Source: Haemonchus contortus (taxonomy: Eukaryota; Nematoda; Chromadorea; Rhabditida; Trichostrongylidae). From it: a DNA stretch of 64,000 nt. Below the pieces are notes generated by a model. That model was not told the DNA's origin. It saw only the letters and a list, made by a program, of their open reading frames with translations, and did not search any database. Where the stretch lies: assembly GCA_000469685.2 (NCBI GenBank), contig LS997564.1, positions 5,978,591 through 6,042,590 on the forward strand. The letters are read 5' to 3'. Shown here piece after piece: positions 35,890 through 47,633 of the stretch (position 1 is the first letter of the stretch; each line of letters begins with the position of its first letter). The translations under genes and the position numbers were made by a program.

Positions 35890-37060
35890 AATCCATCCAT
35901 GATATATATAAACCGCTAACTGTGTGTGCCCGTTTGTGTGTCCTCCCAAAAGTCACGTAGGCAAATGATTAAATGCGTTATCAATGACGCGGATACATAT
36001 GTTTCATTAGATGAGAACCTAAGATCATTAGCGGTCGGATAAGTCTTGCCGAAAGCGATATGCGAACGAAGAGGAATCGTGATCCTTCACTGAGTTGCAA
36101 ACTTTGCTGGGAGCGGTTGTAAAAAGCATTCTCCTGACTATTCACTGTCATGCTAAATCCCTATATGTACTATGGACGATTCAACTATCGGTTCGCAGCC
36201 AACAGAGGGAGGAGAGAGGTTAGACTTCGTGGGTAAAAAAAACTTTTTGCTAAAGAATAATTTTTACCGAAAGTACCTTTGCATTTAACCTATTCTCCAG
36301 ACTAGACACGTATTTTCTAAAGAAACATAATCGGAAATCCATACAAAACATTAGAAATCTAATCTAATCGAAATCTCTAATTTTAAGTGTGAATTTTGCT
36401 TACAGATGCGCACTCCAAAGAACTATCCACTTCATAATACTTCAGTTGCTAGATGAAGGTTTTCCAAATTTGGAACTTGGGCGAAATCTATACAACAACT
36501 GGGTTGGGCATGGGGCAAGATCAAAAGAACACATTTAAGCTCAGCAAAGCTCCTCCTTCAAGGTGGGACTTGCACAGGATTGGGTGATGTCATGGGCAAA
36601 ACGTCTTAAATAAGTTTCTATCAGCCCAGACACCGAGAAAAAATAATCAAAGTAGTTCTTGAACTGGACGCCACTTGCCGCACGAGTTCATAACTCCATT
36701 CAAAGAGGGCATGGAGGCTAGAAAAAATGATAGAAGGAGTTGGCAGGGCCCTACGGTGCTGGGCATGCGTACATAGGAAAGCTCTGCCCACCATAAGGGG
36801 GAGGGGGGCATGCGTTGAGGTGTTAGATTCTTTTTGAGAAAGCTTATGAACCTATTCAAAAACGTACTATAATGCGGAAAGTGAGTGGTTAAAGGCTATA
36901 GAAGGAATGCGGCCAAAATCGTGAAGTAAGGGGGCTCGCCCTAAGGGGGGGGGGCGGTGGCGAGGCCAAAATCAAATATTCATGAGTCTATTCAAAAACG
37001 TCCAAATAAGCAGGAAAGAAGTGGCTGGAGGTATCAGAGGGAGGGTGGCCGAATCCCTGG
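35890..37060. repeat. Leader copy and ~135-bp direct repeats
   Basis: At 35905-35960 the leader family occurs (ATATATATAAACCGCTAAC, CACGTAGGC), as at 39785-39860. From 36640, G-rich sequence contains diverged direct units beginning CCTATTCAAAAACGT/TCTATTCAAAAACGT (36852 and 36986), each followed by A-T-A--GCGGAAAG/GCAGGAAAG and GTGGTTAAAGG/GTGGCTGGAGG. The remainder (35.96-36.64 kb) holds nothing that I can assign. Confidence 0.5.
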
Positions 37061-38310
37061 AGTGGACGGGATTACCCAGATGGAGATGACGATGTTATGT
37101 TATGGGCAACCCCTGATGACATGGAGCATTCCCTAACCAAGCATCATCCAAGAAAGCAAGCTTCACTCTTTTCAGATCGGACAGTGCTCTCTGAAATTGC
37201 TTTCTATTCATTCTGGAGAAGGTGATATCCGAGTGGATTAGCGTCCTCATAAAACCAATTAGGTTATGACTAGACCGGAGGCCCTACATAGGTATGCTTC
37301 CTGAGCCGACTTTCTGTATCATCCCCTGACCAAGCACTATCCGAGGAAGTCATTATCAGAATCAAACAGTTTCCTTTTATATTCATCGAAAGGAAACTCC
37401 AGATTGTTTGTACCAATCTTTGTCCCTATTACATGAGAAGGAGGATGCGCGGCATAGCCGGGCATCACATAAGAAGGAGGAGAGCCCAGCGTTCGCTGGG
37501 CGATCCAAGTGGTAATATAATAATATAATAATAACCCTACTTTATATAATTCGCTAAGTGTCTGTTTGTTTGTCGGTGTGTGTGTCGGTGGTGTGTTCGA
37601 CTGGAAATTCATAACTCCTCTCTACGTGGATCTAGAGCGTCGAAATCTGATAGGAGTACTGAAGGAAGGATGGGAACACTTACAGTGAATGGCAGGCCGG
37701 ACTCCGCTTAAAGGGGTTGAGGCGTGATTATGATTATGATTACGATATATTATCGGAAATCAAAGCAAATAACAGAAAGGCAAAAAGAAACATAAACAAG
37801 TCTCCGATAAGCAGTAATCATAGACTAATGGGGAACAACAGAGGAATCTGCGTGAAGAGGGATTGTAATTGAAGAGGCGTGCGCAATAAAAATTTTGATT
37901 CGCACATTCATAACTCCTGTCTACGTGAACCTAAAGCGTTAAAACGTGGTAGGGTTCCAAGCGACAGGATGGGAACATTTATGGCAGGGCCGACTCCGTC
38001 CACAAGAGGCGGGGTTTGCGCAGAGTAGATGTTTCAACGGGAGTTCGTAACTTCTGTTTCCGTGGACCTAAAGAATTCAAGTTTGATGGGAGTCCAGCTT
38101 TTCGTTTCAACAGGGGACCTCGGCATTTCAATAAGTGATGTAGATATGGCGAGATCGCAGCACTTGGTGTGGGGAACCGATAATAACTGAGAAGAGAAGA
38201 TATGGAGTTCAGGATGGCAAGAGTCACCTACCGATCAAAATCCTAACGCATTCGGTATTTACGATGCAGCTTTGACTGTTAAGTATGTTTCATTCGATAA
38301 GACGGGATGG
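37061..38310. repeat. Leader plus minisatellite units (third array)
   Basis: A leader TATATAATTCGCTAAGTGTC (37542) with a short GTGTGTGTCGG stretch is followed by units with ATAACTCC, CTACGTGGA/CTACGTGAACCTAAAGCGT and GGATGGGAACA at about 37600, 37910 and 38045. A last unit at 38100-38230 resembles the 12-kb array (CATTTCAATAAGTGATGTAG). Sequence 37061-37540 is unassigned. Confidence 0.55.
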
Positions 38311-38319
38311 TAGAGTAAG

Positions 38320-39385
38320 GTGGCAAAAGTGAACGGTAAGAACAGTGATAGGGACTCATTAGCGGTAAGAAGATGTGGCTCAACCTTAGCTCTAAAAATC
38401 TCTGTTGTCCACGCACTAACATCAAGTTACAAGGAAGAAGAGCTGGAAGCGTTTTATGTAAACCCGGAAAAGCTCCTTAGAGAGGGACAATTTTTATTCG
38501 AGGTCATCGTCGTTGACTTCAACCAGCATCTGCCTCCCAAAAACGACTGAAAAGCTACATGCAGGAACTAATGGAACGGAATGGAATGAGCAGGGTGAAA
38601 GCCTGTCCAAGTTCATCACACTGACCCATATAATCCTGGGTAATTTTTAGCCCGGAAGCCCTCTCAAACACCTGGTTTACTGTTATATTAGGAAGAGGAT
38701 TACATCAAGTTCAATCGAAATTTTTGCCTGGCTGGCGCCGATGTTGTTCCGTGTTGTTTCTACGTTGTTGTTTCGATGTGTTGTTGTTTCTACGCATGAT
38801 CGACTCACCGCTCCCTCCGCGCTATATTTTGCTTTTAATGCTCAGAGCGAGCTGCGGGACTCAGCAAGCGAAACCGCAAGAACGTTATCGGGATCAATTC
38901 GCTTCTCTAGCAAGATTAAGGAGAGATCCGTTAGTGGCATCGATGTGGAATACAACAGACCTTTTGTGCACTTCCTTGTGGTGCTAGGGAAGCAGAAATC
39001 TACATGTAACCTAGAGATCACTCTCTATGAATACTCCCGAGCTGACATGCCAGCGAGTTACAGGCAATCGCCAGGTTCGCGAAATTATACGAGTCCAGAC
39101 TGATTTCCCTTTGTGTTCTTGACGAAATAACTAGGCCCATTACAAGGATCTTTTCTACCTGCTACCTACCATTTAAAAATTCGACATGCCATCACGTTGA
39201 CGAAGAATATTTAGTAGAGCGCACGGTCTTGATGGGGTCAAATCAGAAGATTCAAAGAGTCTTAGGCTAGCTATTGTCAAAACTCAGGCTATTCTCTCGA
39301 CACGGTGCCCGTCGGAACGCAAAGTGCCTATGTTGTGGAAAACTAGGAAGACCGTGTACTAAGACGATAGTGGTGACTAACACCC
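38320..39385 (+). mobile_element. RTE-type retrotransposon remnant
   Basis: The endonuclease segment is recognisable on +: RRCGSTLAL, SSYKEEELEAFYVNPEKLL and VIVVDFNQHLPP (38361-38545), the RTE pattern with VDFN for the usual GDFN. Decayed downstream parts (NRNFCLAGADVVP, about 38711-38750) correspond to the endonuclease end. No reverse transcriptase. It is related to the 7.74-8.89 kb copy. Confidence 0.7.
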
Positions 39386-39634
39386 AATGGTTGCTTTCAT
39401 AGTCCGCCGGCCAGCCGGCCGGCCGGTGTGCCGGCGGAGGCAGTGCTAGGGGGGAGGAGGGAGGTAGACAGATAGGCGAACAGTCCACCCCCCTTCGAGG
39501 GGCTGAAAACAAACAACCTTCGAAGGGGCGTAGACTGTCTGCCCTACACTGTCTACCTCCCTCCTCCCCCTATCACTGCCTCCGCCGGCACGCCGGCCGG
39601 CCGCTCGGCCGGCGGACTATGAAAGCAGCCAATC
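39386..39634. mobile_element. GC-rich palindromic MITE/foldback
   Basis: Nearly the whole 249 bp pairs with itself: the left arm GCTTTCATAGTCCGCCGG is inverted at the right as CCGGCGGACTATGAAAGC. It continues through a CCGGCCGG-rich part, GGAGGCAGTG(C/A)TAGGGGG, GGAGGGAGGTAGACAG and CCCTTCGA around a short centre. It has no coding capacity. It sits in an AT-rich surrounding inside or at the end of the RTE remnant. I saw no convincing target duplication. Confidence 0.75.
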
Positions 39635-39784
39635 TGCTTGCTCTCTACAGTCTCTGGACCTTTAACGCGAACCATCTTCATCTCAGCATTCAAGATTATC
39701 GAGGGTGTAGTAAGCAAACAAAAAAAACTCCAGAGAGTTGGGCTCTTTGAAAGCAGGATTAACGATCCTTCACCATCTTTCTCT

Positions 39785-40165
39785 ATATATAAAGCGGTAA
39801 CTTTGTGCGTCTGTTTGTGATTCGGCTTGCGCGTCCTTCCGGAAGCCACGTAGGCACGATGAAGAGTGTGAAAGTCAAGTGAGCGCGGTTAGGAAAAAGT
39901 TATGAAATGGGATGTCAACCGATCCTGTTCGTACATATTGGTCATCTAACAAGTCCTAGGTAAGCAGTAGTGGGCTGTGGTGCACGGGTTAGCGCGCATA
40001 GCCCAACTGGGATGTATAATACACCAGAAGATGACTGCACACTTAGGCGAAGTCCTCTAGATCATTGCCGAAGCCAAGAAACCTCTCAACAATTCTGAAC
40101 AGAATCACAGCGACGAATTCGCTCTTACAACTCACTGATAACTGAGCCAATAGAATCCTTTATAG
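39785..40165. repeat. Leader copy and upstream part of T1 relic
   Basis: TCTATATATAAAGCGGTAAC begins another copy of the leader family (39783), with CACGTAGGC at 39850. The rest up to the relic exon is unassigned apart from intron-like sequence adjoining it. Confidence 0.45.
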
Positions 40166-40515
40166 AAACCTGCAAATGTGAAAACTCTACCGTACAGGAT
40201 CAACACAGCGTCTGACGCATGTGGAATTGAACTAGATGGTACTCCCTCGAAGGTAAGATGGCTAAAATCCTTGGTCTGCTGATCTCAGGTTGTGGTCGGT
40301 AAACACTTTATCAATATTAAGGGACCTGTGAAGCCTCTGTAAAATCCTGCCGTACTGAGATTCATCTAGAAAATTAGTGGCATGCGATGAAACAAATATT
40401 TGCAGACAGTGCGAATGAGCAAGGCATTTTTTACAGCTATCTGTGCGGTTTGGTTGAAGAATGGAGTACAGTGCCAGCTAAGGAGAGACAGGCCACGGAG
40501 ACTTATGATGGATGA
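40166..40515 (+). pseudogene. T1-like NTR relic, exons 3 and 4 only
   Basis: Exon 3 (40166-40252) keeps KPANVK-LP and ACGIELD but has lost two blocks, with the donor displaced. Exon 4 (40406-40515) keeps SANEQGIFYSYLCGLVEEWS, with VPAKER replacing VSAKDR, and ends in YDG-stop without the final Cys. The intron has the empty site for the mariner found in T1 (no insert before the acceptor). Exons 1 and 2 are absent; repeats lie in their place. Confidence 0.85.
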
Positions 40516-41416
40516 AGATTCTCTCCAAAAGTCTTCTGACCCTACATAAGTAAATCGAATCCGTGCAGTGCGCCTTCGAATGTTCATTTCGAACCTGTTC
40601 TGTTTTCCGAAAAACACTTCTAAATCCTTGAAAGGCATCCTTCACAGCACTGCTTCAGTACCCAACTGAATATGTTGCTCCAGTCAATCCATTAGGGTTA
40701 GTGTTAGTCTTCACCAACACGAAACTGAACTCTTCATGAGTTTTGTAGATTACCTTGTCAGTTAACAGCCAGCAAATATTACATCATCGAGGCTTCAGTT
40801 AAAGCAAAATGTATGGCGCATCCAACTGTGATTACCACTATAGTGTTTATTTCAATTTCGCTTTTCAGGCAAGCCGCACTTATTTTTGACCACAGTAAAT
40901 TTTGTGTTCTTGTGAATATTAAAGACAAATATTGTTATATTTGAATGGCAGCTAAAAGCTGGCAGTTTTTTATTTTGCTATTCCGCATATCATTGAATGT
41001 AAGTGTAAGTATTATATATAACGTTCGCGTTGTGAATATGTGTCCCGGTGGCAAATTGGAATTATGAGAATTGAAAGGAGGGTTTTCAATACGATCGACA
41101 TTTTGGTACTCACGTAGGTGTGCGTCAGTGGCCCGAAAAGAAAATAGTCTCAAGGAGAAAGGTCGGGTGATTGGTGCTGGAAAGGGAGAACAACTTTGTA
41201 CATTCAGCTGAGTCAATTTTCTCTGAGGGGTTCCCGAAATGTGAGGTCCCACATTGTTCTAGAATAGTATGCGTCCTTCCTATTGACAAATGAGAGCAAA
41301 TGTTCCCAACTTCTGGCAGATTGCTTCAAAATCGCACAGAAACTATTTCGATAGTTACGAGTATACTTTGTCCTTGTTTTAGAAAGCTGCGTAGACAATG
41401 TCGGTTTGATATGTTA
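40516..41416. repeat. Duplicated block, third unit (pairs with 10281-11580)
   Basis: It is colinear with the T1 3' flank. No conserved open frame links the two copies, so the 105-codon - frame at 40935-41252 is treated as non-coding. Confidence 0.65.
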
Positions 41417-42312
41417 GGTGTGTGCATTAATTTCCGCCGCCGAATTTCAAGGGCCGTTGCGCAAACCATGTTAGAAGTTTACCAGTGAAACCTGTCATAT
41501 TCTGTAAGCATGTAGGGTAAAGGCTACCTATTTAAGGGCACGCATATCAGTTTTTTCCCAAATGCCGCTGCTCTAAGACTGATTCGTCATGGAACGTGAT
41601 AAACCGTTTTCTCGGGATCCCTTCTCCTGCTGTTTGATTTCAAGGAAACTGGCATTAAAGCCCACCGGATGCTTTCATGAACAAGCTTCATTTGAACGAA
41701 CCTGCAGAGATGGTTTCTCTTCACTCGAGAGTTTGCAACGAAAGCGGAGTGTCTATTGCGAAAAAGTAATGCTGTGTGTGCATTTGGTGGTGGGATCAAG
41801 AGGGTGTTGTGTACTATGAGCTGCTGAGCCCGAACGAAACTGTTACTGCTGACCGCTACGAATACCAACTTGACAGTCTGCAGGATGCTCCCACCCAAAA
41901 GCGGCCGTTAATCGCAAGAAAATATCATGAGATGCTTCTCCACCACGAATATGCCAGCCCCATGTTGCCAAGAATGTCCTCAAAAAATTGCATTTGTTGG
42001 ATGGGATAAGCTTATTCAGCCTGCATACTCTCCGAATCTTGCTCTTTCTGATTACCACCTACTCCGGTCCATGCAAGTCAGTTTGGCAAATACACTTTTC
42101 CGGAATGCCGAAGAAGTGCGAAAATGGGTGGATGACTGGATTGCTTCAAAAGATGAAGACTTTTCTAGACCGGGGGTCAACAAGATACCAGAAAGATATC
42201 AGGAAGTTGTAGCTAACAATGGGCAATACATTGGTTAATGTACATTTAGTTTTAATTTTGTAGTAAGTATGTTTTTGCACGCGAAAAAACGGCGGAAATT
42301 AATGCACTCACC
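41417..42312 (+). mobile_element. mariner element, 5' part deleted (copy 2, different lineage)
   Basis: The 896-bp element lies between TA at 41415-41416 and 42313-42314. Ends: GGTGTGTGCATTAATTTCCG and, inverted, GGTGAGTGCATTAATTTCCG. Transposase on + in two or three frames: WWDQEGVVYYELLSPNETV, then HHEYASPMLPR, QPAYSPNLALSDYHLLRSM and the C-terminus AEEVRKWVDDWIASKDEDF (stop at 42236-42238). The middle Asp (HDNARPH in active elements) reads HEYASP and the last region SPNLALSD keeps its final Asp. It is inactive. Confidence 0.87.
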
Positions 42313-43298
42313 TAATAGTAAAACCGTTATAATCGGACAATGTTCTGAACGAATCATAGTCATAAAGAACCTGAAGGTGGTTCGAAGCTGTTGATCTGTG
42401 CTTCACTCGGTCAAACGTAATAATCTACTAGGACAGTTGCAACACCGAACACAAACTCGAGCGCAGATGATTACAACAAAGAGAGTAATCTTTGGCTTCA
42501 CCAGAGCTCACGTCTCACTCAAATATGTGAACAACATAGGCTGAATGAGGCGTCCCTGACGGTCGCAAGATACCTACGGACTATGCGGTGACCTCCGGAA
42601 AAACCACAAAAAAACGAACTCACGAAGAGGTCACTTGTAATGGCCATGCACTAATTTCGGTTGTTCAGTTTGGATTTCGAGTGCGGATATGTAACGCCAC
42701 CAGTATCTTCCTAGCATCGATCTCGTTTTCGTGCGGGGTTAATTTGCATTTAACGTCGAAATCTTCTCTTTGACGTTCCTCTAGGCGGTGATTCCCAATT
42801 GGTGTAAGAGGGCTGTTCCGCTCTCCAAAAGCCAGGTGTTCTTTGACGCAGACGTCCAGCTCGAATCTGCTCGTGCAATGCACTGTCGGATCTGGTCTTC
42901 TCTGATATGAAGGCTAGCCAAAGCTGCACCATGTTTTCACGATTTGTCGGTGAACGCTTTTGTAGGCCTCGTCCAACATATTGTCTCTCATAAACATTCA
43001 ACCTTCGATCTCAGATGTCTCTTGTTAATCGTTCGCGACTCTTCTCGCTCCTGCTGTCCTGTACCTACCCCAGTTACTGCTCTGTGCATGTTACAAACAA
43101 TTACACATTTTACAGATCTAAGATTAAAATTTGCATGAAGTAGGATGTTATTGAAGCTGTTTCCCGATACCGTTTTACTATGTATATTTCTTTTCAAAAT
43201 TGATCTGCAGTTTGAGATAAGGAAGCTAGCCATAAACGGAACTTCTCGCGTGAGCTCGCTAGTATAGACTGCCGATTGAGACTATTGAAACATGCGTA
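42313..43298. repeat. Duplicated block, third unit (pairs with 11.58-11.78 and 14.5-15.4 kb)
   Basis: It continues the paralogy after the mariner (GTAAAACCGTTATAATCGGAC against GTAAAACCGCTATGATCAGAC) and then joins directly to the 14.53-kb type sequence. The minisatellite and Merlin element of unit one are therefore absent here, as they are from unit two. Confidence 0.65.
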
Positions 43299-44786
43299 CA
43301 GCGCGTAACAAAAGTATGTGGACACCCCAATATTTTGGTTCACCGGGCTTGCCAGCGAATTTTGAGTTATAAAACTTATACCGTTCGAATCCTGCGATGC
43401 AAAAACCCAGGATTACCTGTTCTTTTTGAAATTTTCAAGTAGCACTTATTTTGTTTCAAATTGAGGAAAAAGTCTTCTTCGTAACAAAAGTATGTGGACA
43501 CCCAAGTCAGATCCGACTTTAGCGCGAAAATTCCGAAGCGTTTATGACCATTCCTAAAATAACCGTTGTGTCATCATGCCTGTACGTGGTGAGCTTCTCT
43601 CTAAAGAAGAACAAATCAGGGCTCTTCATGAAGCCGGACACTCGAATAGACAAATCGCACGTTAGCTCGGACACTCTCCTACATGCATTGGAAATTACAT
43701 TCAAAATCCCGGTGCTTACCGCTCAGCTCGAATAGTGGGACGACCTCGAAGCTTGACAGTCAAGATCACAAAAGAATAGCTCGAATGGTTTCGTATTCCA
43801 CCTTACCTCTGAATCAAATCCGTACTTCAATGGGATTGGCGGTCTCGAGGATGACGATATCACGGTCCATTCGATCAAACGAGCACATAACACGAGAGGT
43901 AATGAAGAAGGGGCCTCGTCTAAATGCTCAACACAAAAACGCAAGGCTGGAATTCGCACGCAGAAACATGGCAACTTCGTGGGACAAGGTGCAACTTTTC
44001 GAGAGGTTTTGAAGTTAAGTTCAAAAATCATTTTCTGCATGTTTTCCGTTTAGGTCATCTTCAGTGATGAAATAAGGTTCAATTTAGATGGTCCAGATGG
44101 ATACCGCTACTACTGGAGAGATCTTCGTCACGACTAATCCGTTGAGAGCGAAACTTAGGAGGAGCCACAAATGGTTCGGGGTGGCTCTGGAAGCAGCGGC
44201 AAATTGGAGCTGGCATTTCCTTCATGTCGGATGGATAGTCAGGAATATCAGGAAGTGCTTGAGTTCCACCTCCTGCCCTTTTTCAGAGGTGCGCGACGCA
44301 GGAGACTTGTGTTCCAGCATGTTAATGCATCTGTCGATGCCTCACGGTCCATGAAGGAATGGCTCCAACGCCACGGTGTTGCTGTGATGGAATGGCCAGC
44401 CTGTTCTCCTGACTGCAACCCCATCGAAAACCTATGGGGAATCATGGCTCGGCGAGTCTATCTCAACAACCGCCAGCACGACACCGTAGAAGAACTGAAG
44501 GCGGCGATCCTGGCTGTGTGGGAATCCATCGACGACACGACCATCACAAATTTGGTTCAAAGCATGCCCAATAGAATGTTCAAGCTGATCAGGCACTCAG
44601 GAGGGCCAATTGTTTACTGATCTCATTCATACTCTTTTTTTGTACAGTGTCCACATACTTTTGTTAGATTATTCCAGGGTTTTTCCACCCGAATATTTGT
44701 AAAATAGCGGTGTTTCAGCTCAGAATCAACTGGCAAGCTCGATAAGCCAAAATAGTAAGGTGTCCATATACTTTTGTTACGCACTG
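43299..44786 (+). mobile_element. Tc1 transposon, nearly complete
   Basis: The 1488-bp element lies between TA at 43297-43298 and 44787-44788. Ends CAGCGCGTAACAAAAGTATG and, inverted, CAGTGCGTAACAAAAGTATA. The AACAAAAGTATGTGGACACC box recurs inside at 43482 and 44649-44668, again a double-repeat layout. The paralogous empty site is at about 15382 (ACGTATATCTGC). Confidence 0.92.
43576..44620 (+). pseudogene. Tc1-type transposase, few lesions
   Basis: The N-terminal HTH starts MPVRGELLSKEEQIRALHEA and is interrupted by a stop after RQIAR. After a frameshift comes the second DNA-binding part to ATSWDK. A 65-bp intron (43989-44053) precedes VIFSDE, with the first Asp. A stop follows RYYWRDLRHD, then a frameshift leads into an open C-terminal frame (44171-44620). 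There FQHVNASVDAS has Val instead of the second catalytic Asp, while SPDCNPIENLW keeps the Glu of DD34E. Inactive but recently so. Confidence 0.85.
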
Positions 44787-45666
44787 TACATCTCGAGCTG
44801 CAGTGAGGTAATTATACAGCAATCATCGATGCTCCGACAGTGCATAATGGGCATGCATCCTATAAAGCAGCTCGCCATTCTATCCTGCTCATAAAGCATT
44901 AGTATGGTGACCGGTGCTAGTCGCTGACCCATAGCACATTCCCTGTTCTGGAAGAAGTACCGTTCGCTTCACTCAAAATATTACAAATGAGGCCCTCCTT
45001 TATTAGAGCCATAATGTGAGCCTCGTTAAGTCCGTACTTAACAACTTCTGCATTATACTGATCCAGCATTTCGGAAACGGCTGAAAAGCTTGGTTGCTCC
45101 GGACGTTAGTATAAAGCCAAGTCATATCGAACAGCTCTATCACACAAACTCCTTGAGCCCTACATAAAGATAGGCAATCAAGGATTTTTCCAACGTCGGA
45201 CAGGTGTGACGGATACGTCAAATAAATTGGCCAACAATTTTATCAAAAAGCCAAGAAACACGACCTGTTGACCCTAGTACACATCTCGTGGTACATACGT
45301 CTTACTTCTGAGTCATCAGCATCGACTGAGCTTCAATTTGGGAGCCCTCCTTCTCAGGAGGATACTTCAAGAACCAGTGCTGTACGATCCTTTCTTTTGC
45401 CCAATTTTTTTCCCAGGTAAGACTGGTGTTGCGGGTAGCTTTATCTGCCAAAGTGGCCCAGTCTGAACCTGTGAAGCGGGACGACGCGGAAATCGTGCCC
45501 ATATTATACCCATATTAAATCTCACACTACATAGTTACGTAAGTAATCGGTGAAGCACAAAAAAAGGGACCTTGGTCTTGAAGCAGCAGGAAAACGCGCC
45601 AGCTTCACTCAAGCTAGAACACTCAGAATAATGGTGAACTGTGAGCGAAGAGTTGGACATATGTTA
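44787..45666. repeat. Duplicated block, third unit (empty site for maT copy A)
   Basis: It contains CACTCAAAATATTACAAATG (44969-44988), the uninterrupted counterpart of the maT copy A insertion site at 15577/16859. It then matches 16.9-17.6 kb and 28.8-29.06 kb. No gene recognised. Confidence 0.65.
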
Positions 45667-46357
45667 CGAGGGTTGCCTTTTATATTTCGGGATTGGGCAA
45701 CCCTAGTGTTGCAATCTGGCAACTGACAGCTCTATCGTAAAGTTTGACCTTTTTGAGGTTGTACCCAGAAAAACCTAACTCAAAAGATTTATTCAAGCCA
45801 AAAAATGAGATTAATTTGTTTATCGATGGTATGGTGAATTCATCCGAGTTCAATCCAAAACGACTTTCGTGGAGGTCGTCCAAAATCAGTTGTTGTTCCG
45901 ATGCTGTGCGCAAACTAATATTGCAAGATCATCATGTGACCTATCGTGAGATTGGGACAACCTTAAGCATTAAGGGACCAGCATACATTCAATATTGCAT
46001 GAACATTTGAATGTTAAAAATGCGCGCTCCCACGCATCGGCTCAAGCAACTGCATTTTTGAGCACTCAAAACATCGATTTGTTGAGTAATACGCCATATA
46101 GCCGTGACTTTTTATTTCCTTACGTAAAAAATGGGAGGTCAATGTTTTTCGACACCTGAAGAAGCCATTGATGCGTTCAGAATGCATTTTTAGTAGATAC
46201 CTCAATCAGAGGGCGAAAGTGCTTCGACAATTGGTTCAAATGCATGCAAAAGTGTAGAGATCTTAATAGGGATTATTTTAAAAAAACAATTAAGCAATTT
46301 CCAATAATTAATACTTATTTCTGTTTCCTAATCGCGAAATATAAAAGGCAACCTACG
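45667..46357 (+). mobile_element. mariner element, internally deleted (copy 3)
   Basis: It has the same family ends as the 9270-10140 copy (CGAGGGTTGCCTTTTATATT, right end inverted CGTAGGTTGCCTTTTATATT). TA is at the left; TT follows the right end, so the target copy there has mutated. At 691 bp it has lost more of the transposase than copy 1, but DGMVNSSEFNPKRLSWRSS and the EEA-DAFRMH C-terminal words remain. Unit two has the uninterrupted site (29078-29110). Confidence 0.82.
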
Positions 46358-47633
46358 TTCTTTGACAAACATCACATCTTTTTGGGATTGGCATAAGACA
46401 TTATACCATATATTTAATGACATGAGGAATATTAAAACTTCGAAAACGGTGGGAATTTCGTTATCAACTCTATAATTATTCGTTGTTTATCTTTTAATTG
46501 TACGTAGTCTGCGAGCTACCGCTAGAATTTCAGTTTTGCAAAAGGCATTAGTGCTCAAAGCTAACCTATTGATGAGTCTTCTCGAAAAGAAATGAGTTTT
46601 TTTTTTCGAAAGTATAAATTCCTTCTTCACTCAACTACTCTGAGCAGTAATGGTTCTATCACTCCCTGATGCCTTTCACGTATACACTACATACAAGCTC
46701 AATAACATGACCACTTTTTCCCTTCTTCCATCATCCCTTCTCAGACTGGTCATCACTGAGAGTCTCCTGACTCCCAAGGACTCTCCGCATCCTTCCGCTC
46801 GTCTCTCTAGCTCAATATTTCCCATTTCACGATTTTGATGACGATGAAGAGGGAAGGGGCATGTAAAACCATGACTGGTGCTACTGCTACGAGACTACGT
46901 AGACGTAATCAAAGTCCGAAATTTCAATACTCAGAATGAGAAGTCTGAAAACACCATGAGGTCAGTAGTGCCCAACGCTTTGGTAATAGAACAGCTCCTA
47001 GGTCTCATAGGGCGCAACCGTCCGCATCACTTCAGAATTTTTGATTTTGTTGGATAATATACAGTACTCGATGAGTCTTTTGAATAGTTTTTTGGAATCC
47101 TCTATAAGCTCGAAGTAAAAGTATAACCACTCGAAACGGATGTTGAGAATTCAACAGTGGAAGGAAATTTACGGTAATTTCGGCCTGCAGGAACCAGCTT
47201 AACGTAAAAGCACACAGGTGACAGACCGTCAGAAAGCTCCATCTATACCGATTCTTCCGTATTCTTGTACAACACCTTTCTTTGCTACTTTTTCGAAATT
47301 TTTCTTCTCAAAATCCGTCGATTTTCGCGTTTCTTCGCCGCCTTTGCACTATTCTGTACCATCGTTTCAACTATTTCGTTCAAACTAGTTATCTCAATGT
47401 TATCGCGGGGTTTAACCCCGACCTTTAACCTCTAAAGACATCCAAAAACTGCTTCACTTTTCGAAGCGCAAGTGAGGTTAGAAAGAGGGCTTCAAAGCAA
47501 AGGTCTTGTGTTGGAAATTTCATCTATTCACCCTTTACACTCATCAGTACGGGAAGATTTCGCACCTTTCTTACAACTTTTTGTTGACTTTGATTTTTAC
47601 AAAAGCTCATTTTTGCAGACCGCTCGTTGAGAC
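46358..47633. repeat. Duplicated block and T2C upstream region
   Basis: It is colinear with 29.1-31.7 kb minus the foldback element, and with 17.7-18.5 plus 20.9-21.36 kb. The conserved part just before the T2 genes (TCAATGTTATCGCG at 21127, 31501 and 47393) may include the promoter, but no specific element can be named. Confidence 0.55.

Noticed and set aside
39267..39849. 81- and 98-codon - frames with Pro/Ala-rich parts
   Set aside because: They run through the GC-rich palindrome arms; the residue bias comes from CCGGCC repeats.
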